Source: an uncultured Parasphingopyxis sp. (GTDB taxonomy: Bacteria; Pseudomonadota; Alphaproteobacteria; Sphingomonadales; Sphingomonadaceae). From it: 64,000 nt of DNA. Each line of letters begins with the position of its first letter. The first letter of the stretch is position 1. Of this stretch, positions 44,081-53,775 are shown in pieces. The stretch spans positions 1 through 64,000 of the forward strand of contig CAMYKP010000008.1 in NCBI GenBank assembly GCA_947259005.1, given 5' to 3'. A program made the translations under genes and the position numbers. Below the pieces are notes generated by a model that saw only the letters and a list, made by a program, of their open reading frames with translations, had not been told where the DNA came from and made no database searches.

Positions 44081-44520
44081 GCATCGTCGACCTGCCAGCC
44101 ATGTCACCCGCTGAACTGCGAGCCGCATGGCGCGACAAGTATCGCAAAGCCGCCCCTCGCATTGGTCCCGATCTCTTACGCCGTGGCATTGCCTGGCGAC
44201 TGCAGGAACGTGTCCATGGCAGCATTCCGATAGCTACCCGGAAGGCATTGGATGCGGCATTGCGGCGACTGGAGAAAACCGGTGAGGTCGTATCGTCTCG
44301 CGATATCGCGCTCAAACCCGGCACGCGCCTCGTTCGAGAATGGCAAGGCAAGACGCACCATGTACTCGTTCTCGACGATGGCTTCGAACATGCAGGCAGG
44401 CGCTATCGCAGTCTCAGCCAAATTGCGGGAGCTATAACTGGCGCGCACTGGTCAGGACCTCGCTTCTTTGGCCTGAAGAAGCAGAAGGCTCCGTTCAAGC
44501 GAGGCACGTCCGATGGCTGA
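44068..44520 (+). CDS. DUF2924 family protein
   Basis: A 150-residue protein of DUF2924. Marks are LSPAELRAAW-like start (AMSPAELRAAWRDKY), LRRGIAWRLQERVHG near residue 37, GTRLVREWQGKTHHVLVLDDGF near residue 91 and RYRSLSQIAGAITGAHWSGPRFFGL near residue 117. The family is found beside serine recombinases and probably binds DNA. It overlaps the recombinase gene by eight bases, so the trio is coupled. Confidence 0.93.
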   Translation: MPGLSIVDLPAMSPAELRAAWRDKYRKAAPRIGPDLLRRGIAWRLQERVHGSIPIATRKALDAALRRLEKTGEVVSSRDIALKPGTRLVREWQGKTHHVLVLDDGFEHAGRRYRSLSQIAGAITGAHWSGPRFFGLKKQKAPFKRGTSDG

Positions 44521-46096
44521 GAAGAAGCGCTGTGCAATCTATACGCGCAAGTCGACTGAGGAAGGTCTGGAACAGGACTTCAACAGTCTCGATGCCCAGC
44601 GGGAGGCTTGTGCCGCCTATATATTGAGTCAGGCTGCTGAAGGCTGGGAACAGGTCGACGAGCATTATGACGATGGTGGCTGGTCGGGTGGAAGAATAGA
44701 GAGGCCAGCATTGACGCAGCTGCTCGCCGATATCGAAGCGGGCAAGGTCGACATCGTCGTCGTTTACAAGGTCGACAGGCTCACCCGCAGCCTCGCCGAC
44801 TTCGCCAAGATCGTCGACATCCTTGATGCAAGGGAGGCTTCGTTCGTCAGCGTTACACAGGCGTTCAATACAACCAACAGCATGGGCCGATTGACCCTCA
44901 ATGTCCTCCTCTCGTTCGCCCAGTTCGAACGCGAGGTCACCGGCGAGCGTATCCGGGACAAGATTGCAGCCTCGAAGAAGAAGGGCATGTGGATGGGCGG
45001 ACCGGTGCCGATCGGTTATCGCCTTCAGGACCGACAACTTCTCGTCGAACCAGAAGAGGCTGCCATCGTGCGAATGATATTCGAACGGTATCGCTCCCTG
45101 CGATCGATCGGGCAGCTAGTTGATGAACTTGCAGAGAGGGGTGTCCGCACGAAACTGCGATCCCACAAATCCGGCAAGACGGTTGGAGGAATAGCGTTCA
45201 CCAAGGGACCGCTCGCCAACCTGCTCAAGAACCCGATTTATACCGGCAAGGTTCGGCACAAGGACAAACTCTATGATGGTCAGCACGAAGCCATCATCGA
45301 ACAAGCGCTTTGGGATGAGGTGCAGGCAATCTTCAAGGCCAATGGCCAAGATCGGAAGCTTGGCAAGAAGGCCAATAACCCCAGCCTCCTTACGGGGCGA
45401 CTGACCGATCCGGATGGCAGACCAATGACGCCGGTCCATACGAGCAAGGGAAGCAAACAGTATCGCTACTATGTGACGCGAACCAACGCAGGCGATAGCG
45501 ATGGTGATCAATGGCGTGTAGCAGCTGGCGAACTGGACCGAGCAGCTGTTCGGCTCGTAGGCCAATGGCTGCGACTGCCGGATGGCGATATGCAGGGTGC
45601 CGATGTTGAGGCGCATCAAGCCTTGGCCTCGGAATACCCGGATATGACAATCACGGAACAGCGCAAGATCCTGATCGACCGAGATCTCCGTTTCGCGCTC
45701 TCTGATGAGGCAATTTCCGTTGCCGGCGCAGCCAACGATCAAACACAATGCGTCTCGCTCCCTGCCCGGCTGGTCAAGCAAGGCCATGAGAGGAAACTTA
45801 CCTTGTCGCCGGACGGTAAAAGTGTAGCCGAACCCAATCCGGTCCTTCTGAAGCTGCTTGCTCAGGCCCGCGCTGCACAACGCATGGTTCTGAACGGCAC
45901 GGAAGAGTCTAGTGTGGCGCACTACGGCAAGCGCCATCTTTGGCAGTTGCTGCGGATCAGCTGGCTCGCGCCAGATATCGTCTCTGCCATTGTTGATGGC
46001 AACCAGCCGCCAAACCTTACAGGACGCCGTCTGCTGCGGGCGGCAGCGCTACCTCTGGACTGGGCAGAGCAGCGCCAATATCTCGGATTTTCCTGA
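44513..46096 (+). CDS. Large serine recombinase
   Basis: A 527-residue site-specific recombinase. The resolvase domain shows IYTRKSTEEG with the catalytic Ser14, VVYKVDRLTRSLADF and LLSFAQFEREVTGERI. The recombinase domain follows (GPVPIGYRLQ, then VGGIAFTKGPLANLLKNPIYTG near residue 225), with a long C-terminal region. There is no clear zinc ribbon with four Cys. Such enzymes integrate or excise elements at specific sites without tRNA preference. It faces the tRNA-Thr gene 204 bases away, at the border of the accessory region. Confidence 0.92.
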   Translation: MAEKKRCAIYTRKSTEEGLEQDFNSLDAQREACAAYILSQAAEGWEQVDEHYDDGGWSGGRIERPALTQLLADIEAGKVDIVVVYKVDRLTRSLADFAKIVDILDAREASFVSVTQAFNTTNSMGRLTLNVLLSFAQFEREVTGERIRDKIAASKKKGMWMGGPVPIGYRLQDRQLLVEPEEAAIVRMIFERYRSLRSIGQLVDELAERGVRTKLRSHKSGKTVGGIAFTKGPLANLLKNPIYTGKVRHKDKLYDGQHEAIIEQALWDEVQAIFKANGQDRKLGKKANNPSLLTGRLTDPDGRPMTPVHTSKGSKQYRYYVTRTNAGDSDGDQWRVAAGELDRAAVRLVGQWLRLPDGDMQGADVEAHQALASEYPDMTITEQRKILIDRDLRFALSDEAISVAGAANDQTQCVSLPARLVKQGHERKLTLSPDGKSVAEPNPVLLKLLAQARAAQRMVLNGTEESSVAHYGKRHLWQLLRISWLAPDIVSAIVDGNQPPNLTGRRLLRAAALPLDWAEQRQYLGFS

Positions 46097-46299
46097 GCTT
46101 CCGCAAATCTGCATCTGCAACTGGTGGCACGCTTTTCGGGGGGTAGAGAAAACCGCCTGTATTAGACCGAATACGCCGTGCCAAGACAGTCTCTGGCAAA
46201 CAATGGCCCTGCCATCGTCACGCTATACCACTGTTATTAGGCAGATAAATTCGGCTAACGCTGCCGAGAACGGTCCCACGGCTAAAAAAGAGGACTGTG

Positions 46300-46375
46300 T
46301 GGTGCCGCTTAGGTGACTCGAACACCTGACCCCCGCATTACGAATGCGATGCTCTACCAGCTGAGCTAAAGCGGC
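46300..46375 (-). tRNA. tRNA-Thr (anticodon CGT), CCA encoded
   Basis: On the minus strand a 76-base cloverleaf is seen: acceptor arm GCCGCTT with AAGCGGC, D-arm TAGCTCAGCTGGTAGAGCA, anticodon loop with CGT between GCATT and AATGC, and the T-arm with GTTCGAGTC. The discriminator A and CCA are encoded. A run of six T follows on the transcript. It marks the border between the accessory region and the housekeeping region. Confidence 0.96.
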
Positions 46376-46536
46376 ACGCTCCCTCTATGGGCCGTGGCCC
46401 TTACCAAGTGCCGAACGGCGAAACAAGCCGGATATTTGCTCTGCACGCCCGGCGCCTGCGACGGCGAATTTACCTTTCGTAAACCATCCCGGTCCATAAG
46501 GCCCTTGTAAACCATCTTCGCGAGGGCATCACAGTT

Positions 46537-47865
46537 ATGGACAATCCCCAGCCATTCGAAGCCGATGAGAGCGGCATTGCGGATGCAGATGGTGATGCGG
46601 CGATCGACGCGCCGCCCCAGATCGGCACCGATGAACGGCGGATGCATGTCCGCGCCTATAATCACTGGGCTTCCTTGCTGCGCGACCGCGCCTATCCTTC
46701 GATCGAGGATCTGGACCCGGCAACCATCGGCGATTTCGGGCCTCATAGCGTGTTGCTCGATTTTACCGCCGGTTTGAACAACCCGGCCATCGCATGGCTT
46801 GGCGGCGCATTGCGCTCCGAATGCGACATTGAAGAGAATATCGAAAATATTGCGGATGTGCCACCACGTTCTCTGCTGTCGCGCCTGACAGACCATTATT
46901 TGCAGATCATCGCCAATCAGGCGCCGGTCGGCTTCGAGGCGGAATTCGAAAATCATCGCGGCGCGAACATGCTCTATCGCGGCATCCTCATGCCCTTTTC
47001 ATCGGACGATGATTCCATCGATTTCATCTATGGCGTGATCAACTGGAAAGAAGTTGCAGCTGCAGAGATTCAGGCGGACCTCCAACAGGCGGTCGATCAG
47101 GCGCTCAGCGCCCAGCTTGAACCGGTCGAAGATGCAGCCCCGGTCTGGGCAGACGGCCCGAGTACGGAATTTCAATCTCCTGACGCAGTGGAACCGGCCT
47201 TTTCTTCGGAAGACGCTGGCGTATCGGAAGATGGTGCCTTCGTAGCACTGGACGAAAGCATCTGCGAACCGGAAAGCTTGGTCGATTTTCTGGTTGCCGC
47301 ACGGGAAAGCGCCGAACAGGCCAAATCCGCCGATCAGCGCAGCCGCGCAGCGCTCTATGAAGCACTGGGCCGGGCCTATGATTTTGCCCTTGGCGCGGAG
47401 GCCGATCCGGGAACATATGCCGAGATCCTCGAAGATGCCGGTATCACCGGCCAGGATCGGGCACCGATGACGCCTGTCACCAAACTGGTTTTTGGTGCCG
47501 ATTATGACAAGACGCGGCTGACCGAATTCGCGGCCGCACTCTCTTATGCCAAGCGCGAGCATATCGCCGCCGGCACCTTTGCCGACTATCTCAAATCGCA
47601 AAAGGGCGGCCTCAAGGCTGTCGTTGCGGCCGAACGCGCAGCACGGCGCCCGGCATCGCGCCCGGACAAGCTTGCCGATGCTTGCGAGAAGCTGCGCCAT
47701 GCGCCCGTTCAGGACTATGTTACGCTGGACCAGGACGACGATAGCGGCGAAGAGTTTGCATTGCTGATTGCCCGCCGCCTGCCTGGCGGACGGATCGCGG
47801 TGATCGATGCAGTGCCGCATGACAAGGCACTGACCGAGCGCGCAATCCGTAAGGTCTCCGGTTAA
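46537..47865 (+). CDS. PAS_5-like domain protein, unknown function
   Basis: A 442-residue soluble protein. Residues 35-170 fit the PAS_5-type domain found in alphaproteobacteria: AYNHWASLLRDRAYPSIEDLDP, then AWLGGALRSECD and the closing DFIYGVINWKE. A long acidic linker and a helical C-terminal part (VDFLVAARESAEQAKSAD and on, to residue 442) have no clear match. The gene begins 161 bases from the divergently read tRNA-Thr. GAGGG precedes the ATG by ten bases. Function unknown; it may sense a small molecule. Confidence 0.7.
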   Translation: MDNPQPFEADESGIADADGDAAIDAPPQIGTDERRMHVRAYNHWASLLRDRAYPSIEDLDPATIGDFGPHSVLLDFTAGLNNPAIAWLGGALRSECDIEENIENIADVPPRSLLSRLTDHYLQIIANQAPVGFEAEFENHRGANMLYRGILMPFSSDDDSIDFIYGVINWKEVAAAEIQADLQQAVDQALSAQLEPVEDAAPVWADGPSTEFQSPDAVEPAFSSEDAGVSEDGAFVALDESICEPESLVDFLVAARESAEQAKSADQRSRAALYEALGRAYDFALGAEADPGTYAEILEDAGITGQDRAPMTPVTKLVFGADYDKTRLTEFAAALSYAKREHIAAGTFADYLKSQKGGLKAVVAAERAARRPASRPDKLADACEKLRHAPVQDYVTLDQDDDSGEEFALLIARRLPGGRIAVIDAVPHDKALTERAIRKVSG

Positions 47866-47959
47866 CCTGCCACCCGCTCTCCGGGGCAGCGAAACCATCA
47901 AGATGCTAATATCAGACAAGGGTTGAGTAGCCCTGTTTTGGGGAGCATAGCTGCGCCCC

Positions 47960-50900
47960 ATGACACAGGTTCCGCAAGACTCGCCGAGCGAGCAAACCGA
48001 AGCCCATATCGCAGCCATTGCCGACGCGCTTGTTCGCGACGCGCTGCCCGGGGAAACCGACAATTTTAGCCAAGCCGAAGCCCTGGAGGCTGCGCGTTTC
48101 GTCGCCGCCACTGCGGCCGAACGATTGCCGGGCATGGCACAGGTCAAGCTGGAATCGATAACCGATGACATGGGCCGACGCTTCATGCGCATGGCCATCG
48201 TCAATGATGACATGTCCTTCATCGTGGATTCGATCACCGGCGCAGTCGGCGCTCATGGCCTGACGGTCCTGCGGCTGTTGCATCCCATCATGTCGGTTGT
48301 GCGCGATGATGAACACCGGATCGTCGAATGCGCATCCAACCGCGAAGACGCAAAACGCGAATCCTTCGTCTATCTGGAGGTCGACCGGGCCGATGCACGC
48401 ACCCGGATGGAACTCCTGTCCGACGTTCACAAGGTTTTGCTCGACGTTCGTGCCGCCGTTCGTGACTGGCCGGCACTTCAGGAAAGAATGCGCGCCGATG
48501 CCGAAGCGATAGACGATCCGGAAGGACGGGCACTGCTCATCTGGTTTGCCGACCATCATTTCACCCAAGTCGGCCATTATATAGAAAACCGTCTCGGGGA
48601 ACGCGAGGCCGGACTCGGCATATTTCGCGCACTTGGCCCCTCCTGCTGGAACATACGCACCCGCGATGCCGCCTTCAGCTATTTTGAAAATGGTGGAACC
48701 GCACCCCTGCTTTCCAAGGCGGACAGGCTCGCGACGGTTCATCGTCGCGTGCCGCTCGATCTCGCAATCACGCCGATATACGAGAATGGCGAGCTGACCA
48801 GCCTGTCAATCCATGCAGGTCTGTGGACCAGCGTTGCGCTTAATGCCCCTGCGCAGCAAGTGCCTGTTCTGCGCCAGCGCCTGTCTGCGCTAGAAGCAGA
48901 TCTGGGTTTCGACCGGGAAAGCCATGCGGGCAAGGCGCTCGAACATGCATTGTCGCGCCTGCCGCACGATCTGTTGATTTCCTTCGATGCGGAATCGATG
49001 AAACGGGCGGCATTGACGGCGATGTCTCTCGCCGATCGGCCCCGGCCCAAACTGCTTCTCATCCAGGGCCCGATGAAGCGGCATCTGTTCGCCTTTGTCT
49101 GGCTGCCCCGCGACGAACTGTCGACGGACCGGCGCACCACGATCGGCAGTCGCCTTGAAGAAGCGACCGGATCGATGATCTCTAGCTGGGCAATCGAATT
49201 GGGGGACGGGGACCTCGCCTTTATCCGCTACACGCTGGATATCGGCGAACATCCGCAGGAGCCCGATGCCGAAGCACTGGACACCGAAATCGAACAGATG
49301 GTTCGCGGCTGGACCCCGGCCGTGGAGGCGGAATTGGGAGAACGGCTGCCCTCTGCCCGAGCGGCCAGACTGACGCTGGTCTATGCCAACGCCTTTCCGG
49401 GCGGATATCGCGGCGAATACGGCGCGAAGGAAGCGGCAAAGGACATATTGCGGCTGCGCGGCCTGAGCGAGCATCAACGCGGCGTCCGCCTTTATCGGCT
49501 CAAGGGCGATGATGGCTCCCAGTTGCGTCTCAAGCTCTATCGCCTTGGCGCCTCGATCCCGCTTTCGGACACAGTGCCGGTGCTTGAAAATTTCGGATTT
49601 CGCGTACTCGAGGAAATCCCGACACCGCTCAACGGCGGGCGACTTGGCTATATCCACGATTTCCTGCTTGAGATCGACGGCTTGTCAGATCTCGGCTCGC
49701 TCATCGACCGGGCGGGTATAAAGGAAGGCGCACTTTCGGCAGTGCTTGAGGGCCGCGCGGAAAATGACGAGTTCAACCAGCTGATAATCTCGGTCGGCCT
49801 GAACCCGCGCGATGTTACGCTGCTGCGCGCGTGGTTCCGCTATCTGCGCCAGACGGGCCTTAGCTATGGTTTGGCGACAGTCGTCGAAACATTGCGCGAA
49901 GAGCCCGATATAACCCGCTCCATCATCGAGCTGTTCGACACGCTGCACAATCCGGCTTTCGAGGGAGATCGGGACGCCCAGTTGCTCACAATCAACCAAC
50001 GGATCGACGCTGCGCTTACCAGGGTTGCGGCCATAGATGACGATGCAATCCTGCGGGCGATCCGCTCTGTGGTCACCTCCTGTCTGCGCACCAACGCGTT
50101 CGCGCCGGCGGCCAATGAAGCGCTGGCGTTCAAACTCGACAGTTCGTCGATACCCGGTTTGCCAGCACCCGTGCCGTGGCGCGAAATCTGGGTCTACAGC
50201 CCGCGCGTGGAGGGCATTCACCTGCGCGGCGGCCCCATCGCGCGTGGCGGGCTCAGATGGTCGGACCGCCGCGATGATTTCCGCACGGAAATTCTGGGGC
50301 TGATGAAGGCCCAGCTGGTCAAGAACGCCGTGATCGTGCCGACCGGCGCCAAGGGTGGCTTTTACCCCAAAGCGCTGCCCAACCCGGCCGAGGATCGCGA
50401 TGCATGGATCGCAGAGGGTACCGAAAGCTACCGGATATTCATTCGCACCCTGCTCTCGGTAACCGACAATCTTGTCGAAGATGCGGTCGTCCATCCCGAC
50501 AGCGTCGTTATCCGGGATAATGACGATCCCTATTTCGTCGTGGCGGCGGACAAGGGTACGGCGAGTTTCTCCGATGTTGCCAATGGCATCGCGCTTGAGC
50601 GGAAGTTCTGGCTCGGCGACGCCTTTGCGAGTGGCGGTGGCCATGGTTACGACCACAAGGCGATGGGAATCACGGCCAAGGGCGCGTGGATTTCGGTACA
50701 GCGCCATTTCCTAGAAATGGGCGTCGATGTGCAGACCGACCCGATCCGGGTCGCCGGATGCGGCGACATGTCGGGCGATGTTTTCGGCAATGGAATGCTG
50801 CTGTCGAAAGCGATCAAGCTGGTTGCAGCTTTCGACCACCGGCACATCTTTCTCGATCCCGATCCCGATCCCGCTACAAGCTGGGCCGAACGCAAGCGAA

Positions 50901-52627
50901 TGTTCGACCTGCCGCGTTCGACCTGGGAGGATTATGAACCTGCGCTAATCTCCAAAGGCGGCGGCGTGTTTCCGCGCAGCCAGAAGGAAATCCCGCTTTC
51001 TCCCGAGGTGCGCGAAATGCTCGGTACCGAGGCCGAGACCATGCGCCCGTCCGAACTTATTTCTGCAATCCTGAAAGCCGAAATCGATCTGCTGTGGTTC
51101 GGCGGCATCGGCACATATATCAAAGCAGCGTCAGAAGCGCATATCGAAGTTGGCGATCCGGCCAATGACAAGCTTCGGGTCAATGGCCGCGATGTTCGCG
51201 CCAAAGCCGTCGGCGAGGGCGCAAATCTGGGGCTGACCCAGGCCGGGCGTATCGAATTTGCCGCGCATGGCGGTCGGCTCAATACCGACTTCATCGACAA
51301 TAGCGCAGGCGTCGATTGTTCGGACAATGAGGTCAATATCAAGATCCCGCTCAACCGGGAAATGAATGAGGGCCGGCTGGAGTTTGCCGACCGTAACGAA
51401 CTGCTCGTTTCGATGACCGACGAGGTCGGCGCGCTGGTGCTGGAGGATAACCGCCTCCAGACACTGGCCCTGTCGCTTGCCGAAACCGACGGATCGGAAA
51501 CGCTGCCAAGCCAGGTCCGGCTGATCGAGATTCTCGAAGCGAGCGGCCGGATCGATCGCGGGGTCGAGGGACTTGGCACGAATGAGGACCTGCTCCGCCG
51601 CAGCAATGACAATCGCGGGCTGACCCGGCCGGAGCTTTCGGTGCTGCTCGCTCACAGCAAACTGGCGCTCCAGGCTGCGGTCGAAGCCACCGACCTTCCC
51701 AAGGACCCGATGTTCGATCCGGTGCTTCGCGAAGCCTTTCCCGCCGCGATGCGCGAGAAATTTCCCGACGCAATTACCAATCACCGGCTGCGGGACGAGA
51801 TCATCTCGACCAAGATCGCCAACCGGGTGGTAAACCGGGTCGGCTTCGTCATGCCCTTCGAACTGTCCGAGGAAGAGAGCACGGGGCTGGCCCATGTCGC
51901 GCTGACCTATTTCACCGCCGACGCCTTGTTCGATCTCGAAACGTTATGGACGGATATCGAGCAGGCGGAGATCGGCGAGATGGACCGGCTGCGCCTGTTC
52001 AACATGGCACAGGCCAATTTGCGCCTGCCGATGTCGGACCTGCTCCGCGTAAGCGGCGAGAATGCACGGCCGAGCGATCTTGCGGCTCGGCTGAAACCGG
52101 GCGTCGACCGGCTCAACACCGCGCTCGACGAACTGCTGAAAGATGCATCGCGCACCCTCTCAGCAACAATGCACCAGCAGGTGGCAGATATCGATGTGGA
52201 TACTGCTCTGGTCGATCGGATCATCCGGCTTGCCGAACTCAAGGGAGCGGTCACGACTTCCGATCTCGCCGCCGATCTTGGCGTCGGGGAGCTTGAACTC
52301 GCCCGCGCCTACACCCGGCTGGGCGAGGCGCTGGGCCTTGACTGGGCAAATGGCGTAGCGCTGCGCTTCGGTTCGCACGACCCCTGGGAACGGCTGATGG
52401 CGGCGGGACTAAGCCGTGAATTCGAGCAGCTTCGCCTCAAATTCCTGGCCCGTGCCAGCACCGGCAACCCCCAGGCCGATGTCGAGAAATGGCTGCGCCA
52501 GGATGAAAGGCGGATCAAGCAATTCACCGATCTGATCACACGGGCGCGTCTGGCGCCCATGCCGAGCGCGGCGATGCTTGCCCAGATCGGCGCTCATGCG
52601 CGGATCCTTCTGGGCGACGAAACCTAG
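47960..52627 (+). CDS. gdhB: NAD-dependent glutamate dehydrogenase, large (about 170 kDa) type
   Basis: Oxidises glutamate to 2-oxoglutarate and ammonia with NAD+. 1555 residues is near the 1500-1600 of this class. The N-terminal half has ACT-like and regulatory domains (VNDDMSFIVDSITGAV near residue 75). The catalytic core starts around residue 750: GGPIARGGLRWSDRRDDFR, KNAVIVPTGAKGGF with the substrate Lys, and RVAGCGDMSGDVFGNGML; the Rossmann part and a helical C-terminus follow. Its stop shares CTAG with the converging RHH gene. Confidence 0.95.
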   Translation: MTQVPQDSPSEQTEAHIAAIADALVRDALPGETDNFSQAEALEAARFVAATAAERLPGMAQVKLESITDDMGRRFMRMAIVNDDMSFIVDSITGAVGAHGLTVLRLLHPIMSVVRDDEHRIVECASNREDAKRESFVYLEVDRADARTRMELLSDVHKVLLDVRAAVRDWPALQERMRADAEAIDDPEGRALLIWFADHHFTQVGHYIENRLGEREAGLGIFRALGPSCWNIRTRDAAFSYFENGGTAPLLSKADRLATVHRRVPLDLAITPIYENGELTSLSIHAGLWTSVALNAPAQQVPVLRQRLSALEADLGFDRESHAGKALEHALSRLPHDLLISFDAESMKRAALTAMSLADRPRPKLLLIQGPMKRHLFAFVWLPRDELSTDRRTTIGSRLEEATGSMISSWAIELGDGDLAFIRYTLDIGEHPQEPDAEALDTEIEQMVRGWTPAVEAELGERLPSARAARLTLVYANAFPGGYRGEYGAKEAAKDILRLRGLSEHQRGVRLYRLKGDDGSQLRLKLYRLGASIPLSDTVPVLENFGFRVLEEIPTPLNGGRLGYIHDFLLEIDGLSDLGSLIDRAGIKEGALSAVLEGRAENDEFNQLIISVGLNPRDVTLLRAWFRYLRQTGLSYGLATVVETLREEPDITRSIIELFDTLHNPAFEGDRDAQLLTINQRIDAALTRVAAIDDDAILRAIRSVVTSCLRTNAFAPAANEALAFKLDSSSIPGLPAPVPWREIWVYSPRVEGIHLRGGPIARGGLRWSDRRDDFRTEILGLMKAQLVKNAVIVPTGAKGGFYPKALPNPAEDRDAWIAEGTESYRIFIRTLLSVTDNLVEDAVVHPDSVVIRDNDDPYFVVAADKGTASFSDVANGIALERKFWLGDAFASGGGHGYDHKAMGITAKGAWISVQRHFLEMGVDVQTDPIRVAGCGDMSGDVFGNGMLLSKAIKLVAAFDHRHIFLDPDPDPATSWAERKRMFDLPRSTWEDYEPALISKGGGVFPRSQKEIPLSPEVREMLGTEAETMRPSELISAILKAEIDLLWFGGIGTYIKAASEAHIEVGDPANDKLRVNGRDVRAKAVGEGANLGLTQAGRIEFAAHGGRLNTDFIDNSAGVDCSDNEVNIKIPLNREMNEGRLEFADRNELLVSMTDEVGALVLEDNRLQTLALSLAETDGSETLPSQVRLIEILEASGRIDRGVEGLGTNEDLLRRSNDNRGLTRPELSVLLAHSKLALQAAVEATDLPKDPMFDPVLREAFPAAMREKFPDAITNHRLRDEIISTKIANRVVNRVGFVMPFELSEEESTGLAHVALTYFTADALFDLETLWTDIEQAEIGEMDRLRLFNMAQANLRLPMSDLLRVSGENARPSDLAARLKPGVDRLNTALDELLKDASRTLSATMHQQVADIDVDTALVDRIIRLAELKGAVTTSDLAADLGVGELELARAYTRLGEALGLDWANGVALRFGSHDPWERLMAAGLSREFEQLRLKFLARASTGNPQADVEKWLRQDERRIKQFTDLITRARLAPMPSAAMLAQIGAHARILLGDET

Positions 52628-52887
52628 GATAAGTCGGTCACGGATTGCGTGTATAGCCAACTGCGGATCGCACTGGCGAGGTTGGGCGGATCATCCGCTT
52701 CGAGACGGTCTGCGTCGATCCGCGCAACGAGTGCATTGATGGGGAGCGCCGCTTTCGCCGCCTCACTCTCAAGCCCGCGCCAGAAAACAGGCTCCAGCGT
52801 AATTGAGGTCTGGTGCCCGGCAATGGTGACGCTGCGCTTGACCGGCGGCCGATAGAGCTTGTTCTCACTGCCGCCGCGAATTGCCAT
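52624..52887 (-). CDS. Ribbon-helix-helix domain protein
   Basis: An 87-residue protein of the RHH_4 type common in alphaproteobacteria: KRSVTIAGHQTSITLEPVFW near residue 17 gives the DNA-contacting strand, and the helices RGLESEAAKAALPINALVARID and NLASAIRSWLY follow. Likely a small transcriptional regulator. Its ATG overlaps the phaB stop (TGATG), so it is coupled to phaB, and its own stop overlaps that of the glutamate dehydrogenase. A TTG at 52890 is a possible earlier start. Confidence 0.82.
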   Translation of the reverse strand: MAIRGGSENKLYRPPVKRSVTIAGHQTSITLEPVFWRGLESEAAKAALPINALVARIDADRLEADDPPNLASAIRSWLYTQSVTDLS

Positions 52888-53609
52888 CAATACATATGTT
52901 GGCCACCATTGATCGACATGGTCGATCCGGTGACGAATCCTGCATCTTCCGCACAGAGAAAGGCGACACCGCGCGCAATTTCCTCAGCCTGTCCGAGACG
53001 ACCAACCGGGATTTTGGCGACGATCTTTTCGAGCACGGGTTCGGGCACGGCGGCGACCATATCGGTATCAATATAGCCCGGCGCCAATGCGTTGACGGTC
53101 ACGCCGGCTTTCGCGCCTTCCTGGGCCAATGCCTTGGTGAACCCATGGATGCCGGACTTTGCTGCGGCATAATTGACCTGGCCATACTGGCCGCCCTGCC
53201 CGTTGATCGAACCGATATTGACGATCCGGCCCCAGCCCCTTTCCCTCATGCCGGGGAAACAGGCCTTGGCCATGTTGAAACACCCACCGAGATTGACACG
53301 CATCACCTCGTTCCAGTCGTCAAAACTCATCCGGGCCAGCGTGCCGTCGCGCGTAATACCGGCATTGTTGACCAGCACATCGACCGGGCCGAATTCTTCG
53401 GCAACCTTGGCGCAGCCCTCCTGACAGGCATCGAAATCACCGACGTCCCATTTCCGGGCAGCGATACCGGTCCGGTCGGTAAAGGCCTGAGCCTTTTCGT
53501 CATTGCCGCCATAATTGGCGACGACAGTCATGCCGAGATCTTTCAATGCGATGCTGATCGCTTCGCCAATACCGCGCGTTCCACCGGTAACAATCGCTAT
53601 TCTGGTCAT
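52887..53609 (-). CDS. phaB: Acetoacetyl-CoA reductase
   Basis: Short-chain dehydrogenase of 240 residues that makes (R)-3-hydroxybutyryl-CoA for polyhydroxybutyrate with NADPH. The cofactor loop is TGGTRGIGEAI, NNAG is at VLVNNAGITRD, and the active site is Ser in NIGSINGQGGQYGQVNY with Tyr and Lys of YAAAK. GQGGQ[YF]GQ is a PhaB mark that separates it from FabG. No phaA or phaC lies in this window. The start at 53609 follows GAGGA; a TTG stands directly upstream. Confidence 0.93.
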   Translation of the reverse strand: MTRIAIVTGGTRGIGEAISIALKDLGMTVVANYGGNDEKAQAFTDRTGIAARKWDVGDFDACQEGCAKVAEEFGPVDVLVNNAGITRDGTLARMSFDDWNEVMRVNLGGCFNMAKACFPGMRERGWGRIVNIGSINGQGGQYGQVNYAAAKSGIHGFTKALAQEGAKAGVTVNALAPGYIDTDMVAAVPEPVLEKIVAKIPVGRLGQAEEIARGVAFLCAEDAGFVTGSTMSINGGQHMY

Positions 53610-53775
53610 CAATTTATCCTCTGCCCAACACCTTTATCTCCCCATGTTTAGGGTAGAGACTTGCGGCCGCGCAAGAACTATCCGGCGCGGGAACCGGCAT
53701 CAGAGCGTGAGCGTAAAATAAAAATTAACCACGTCCCTAAAGCCGCTTCTCACCAGTTTGGTTTATGCCGGCCCA

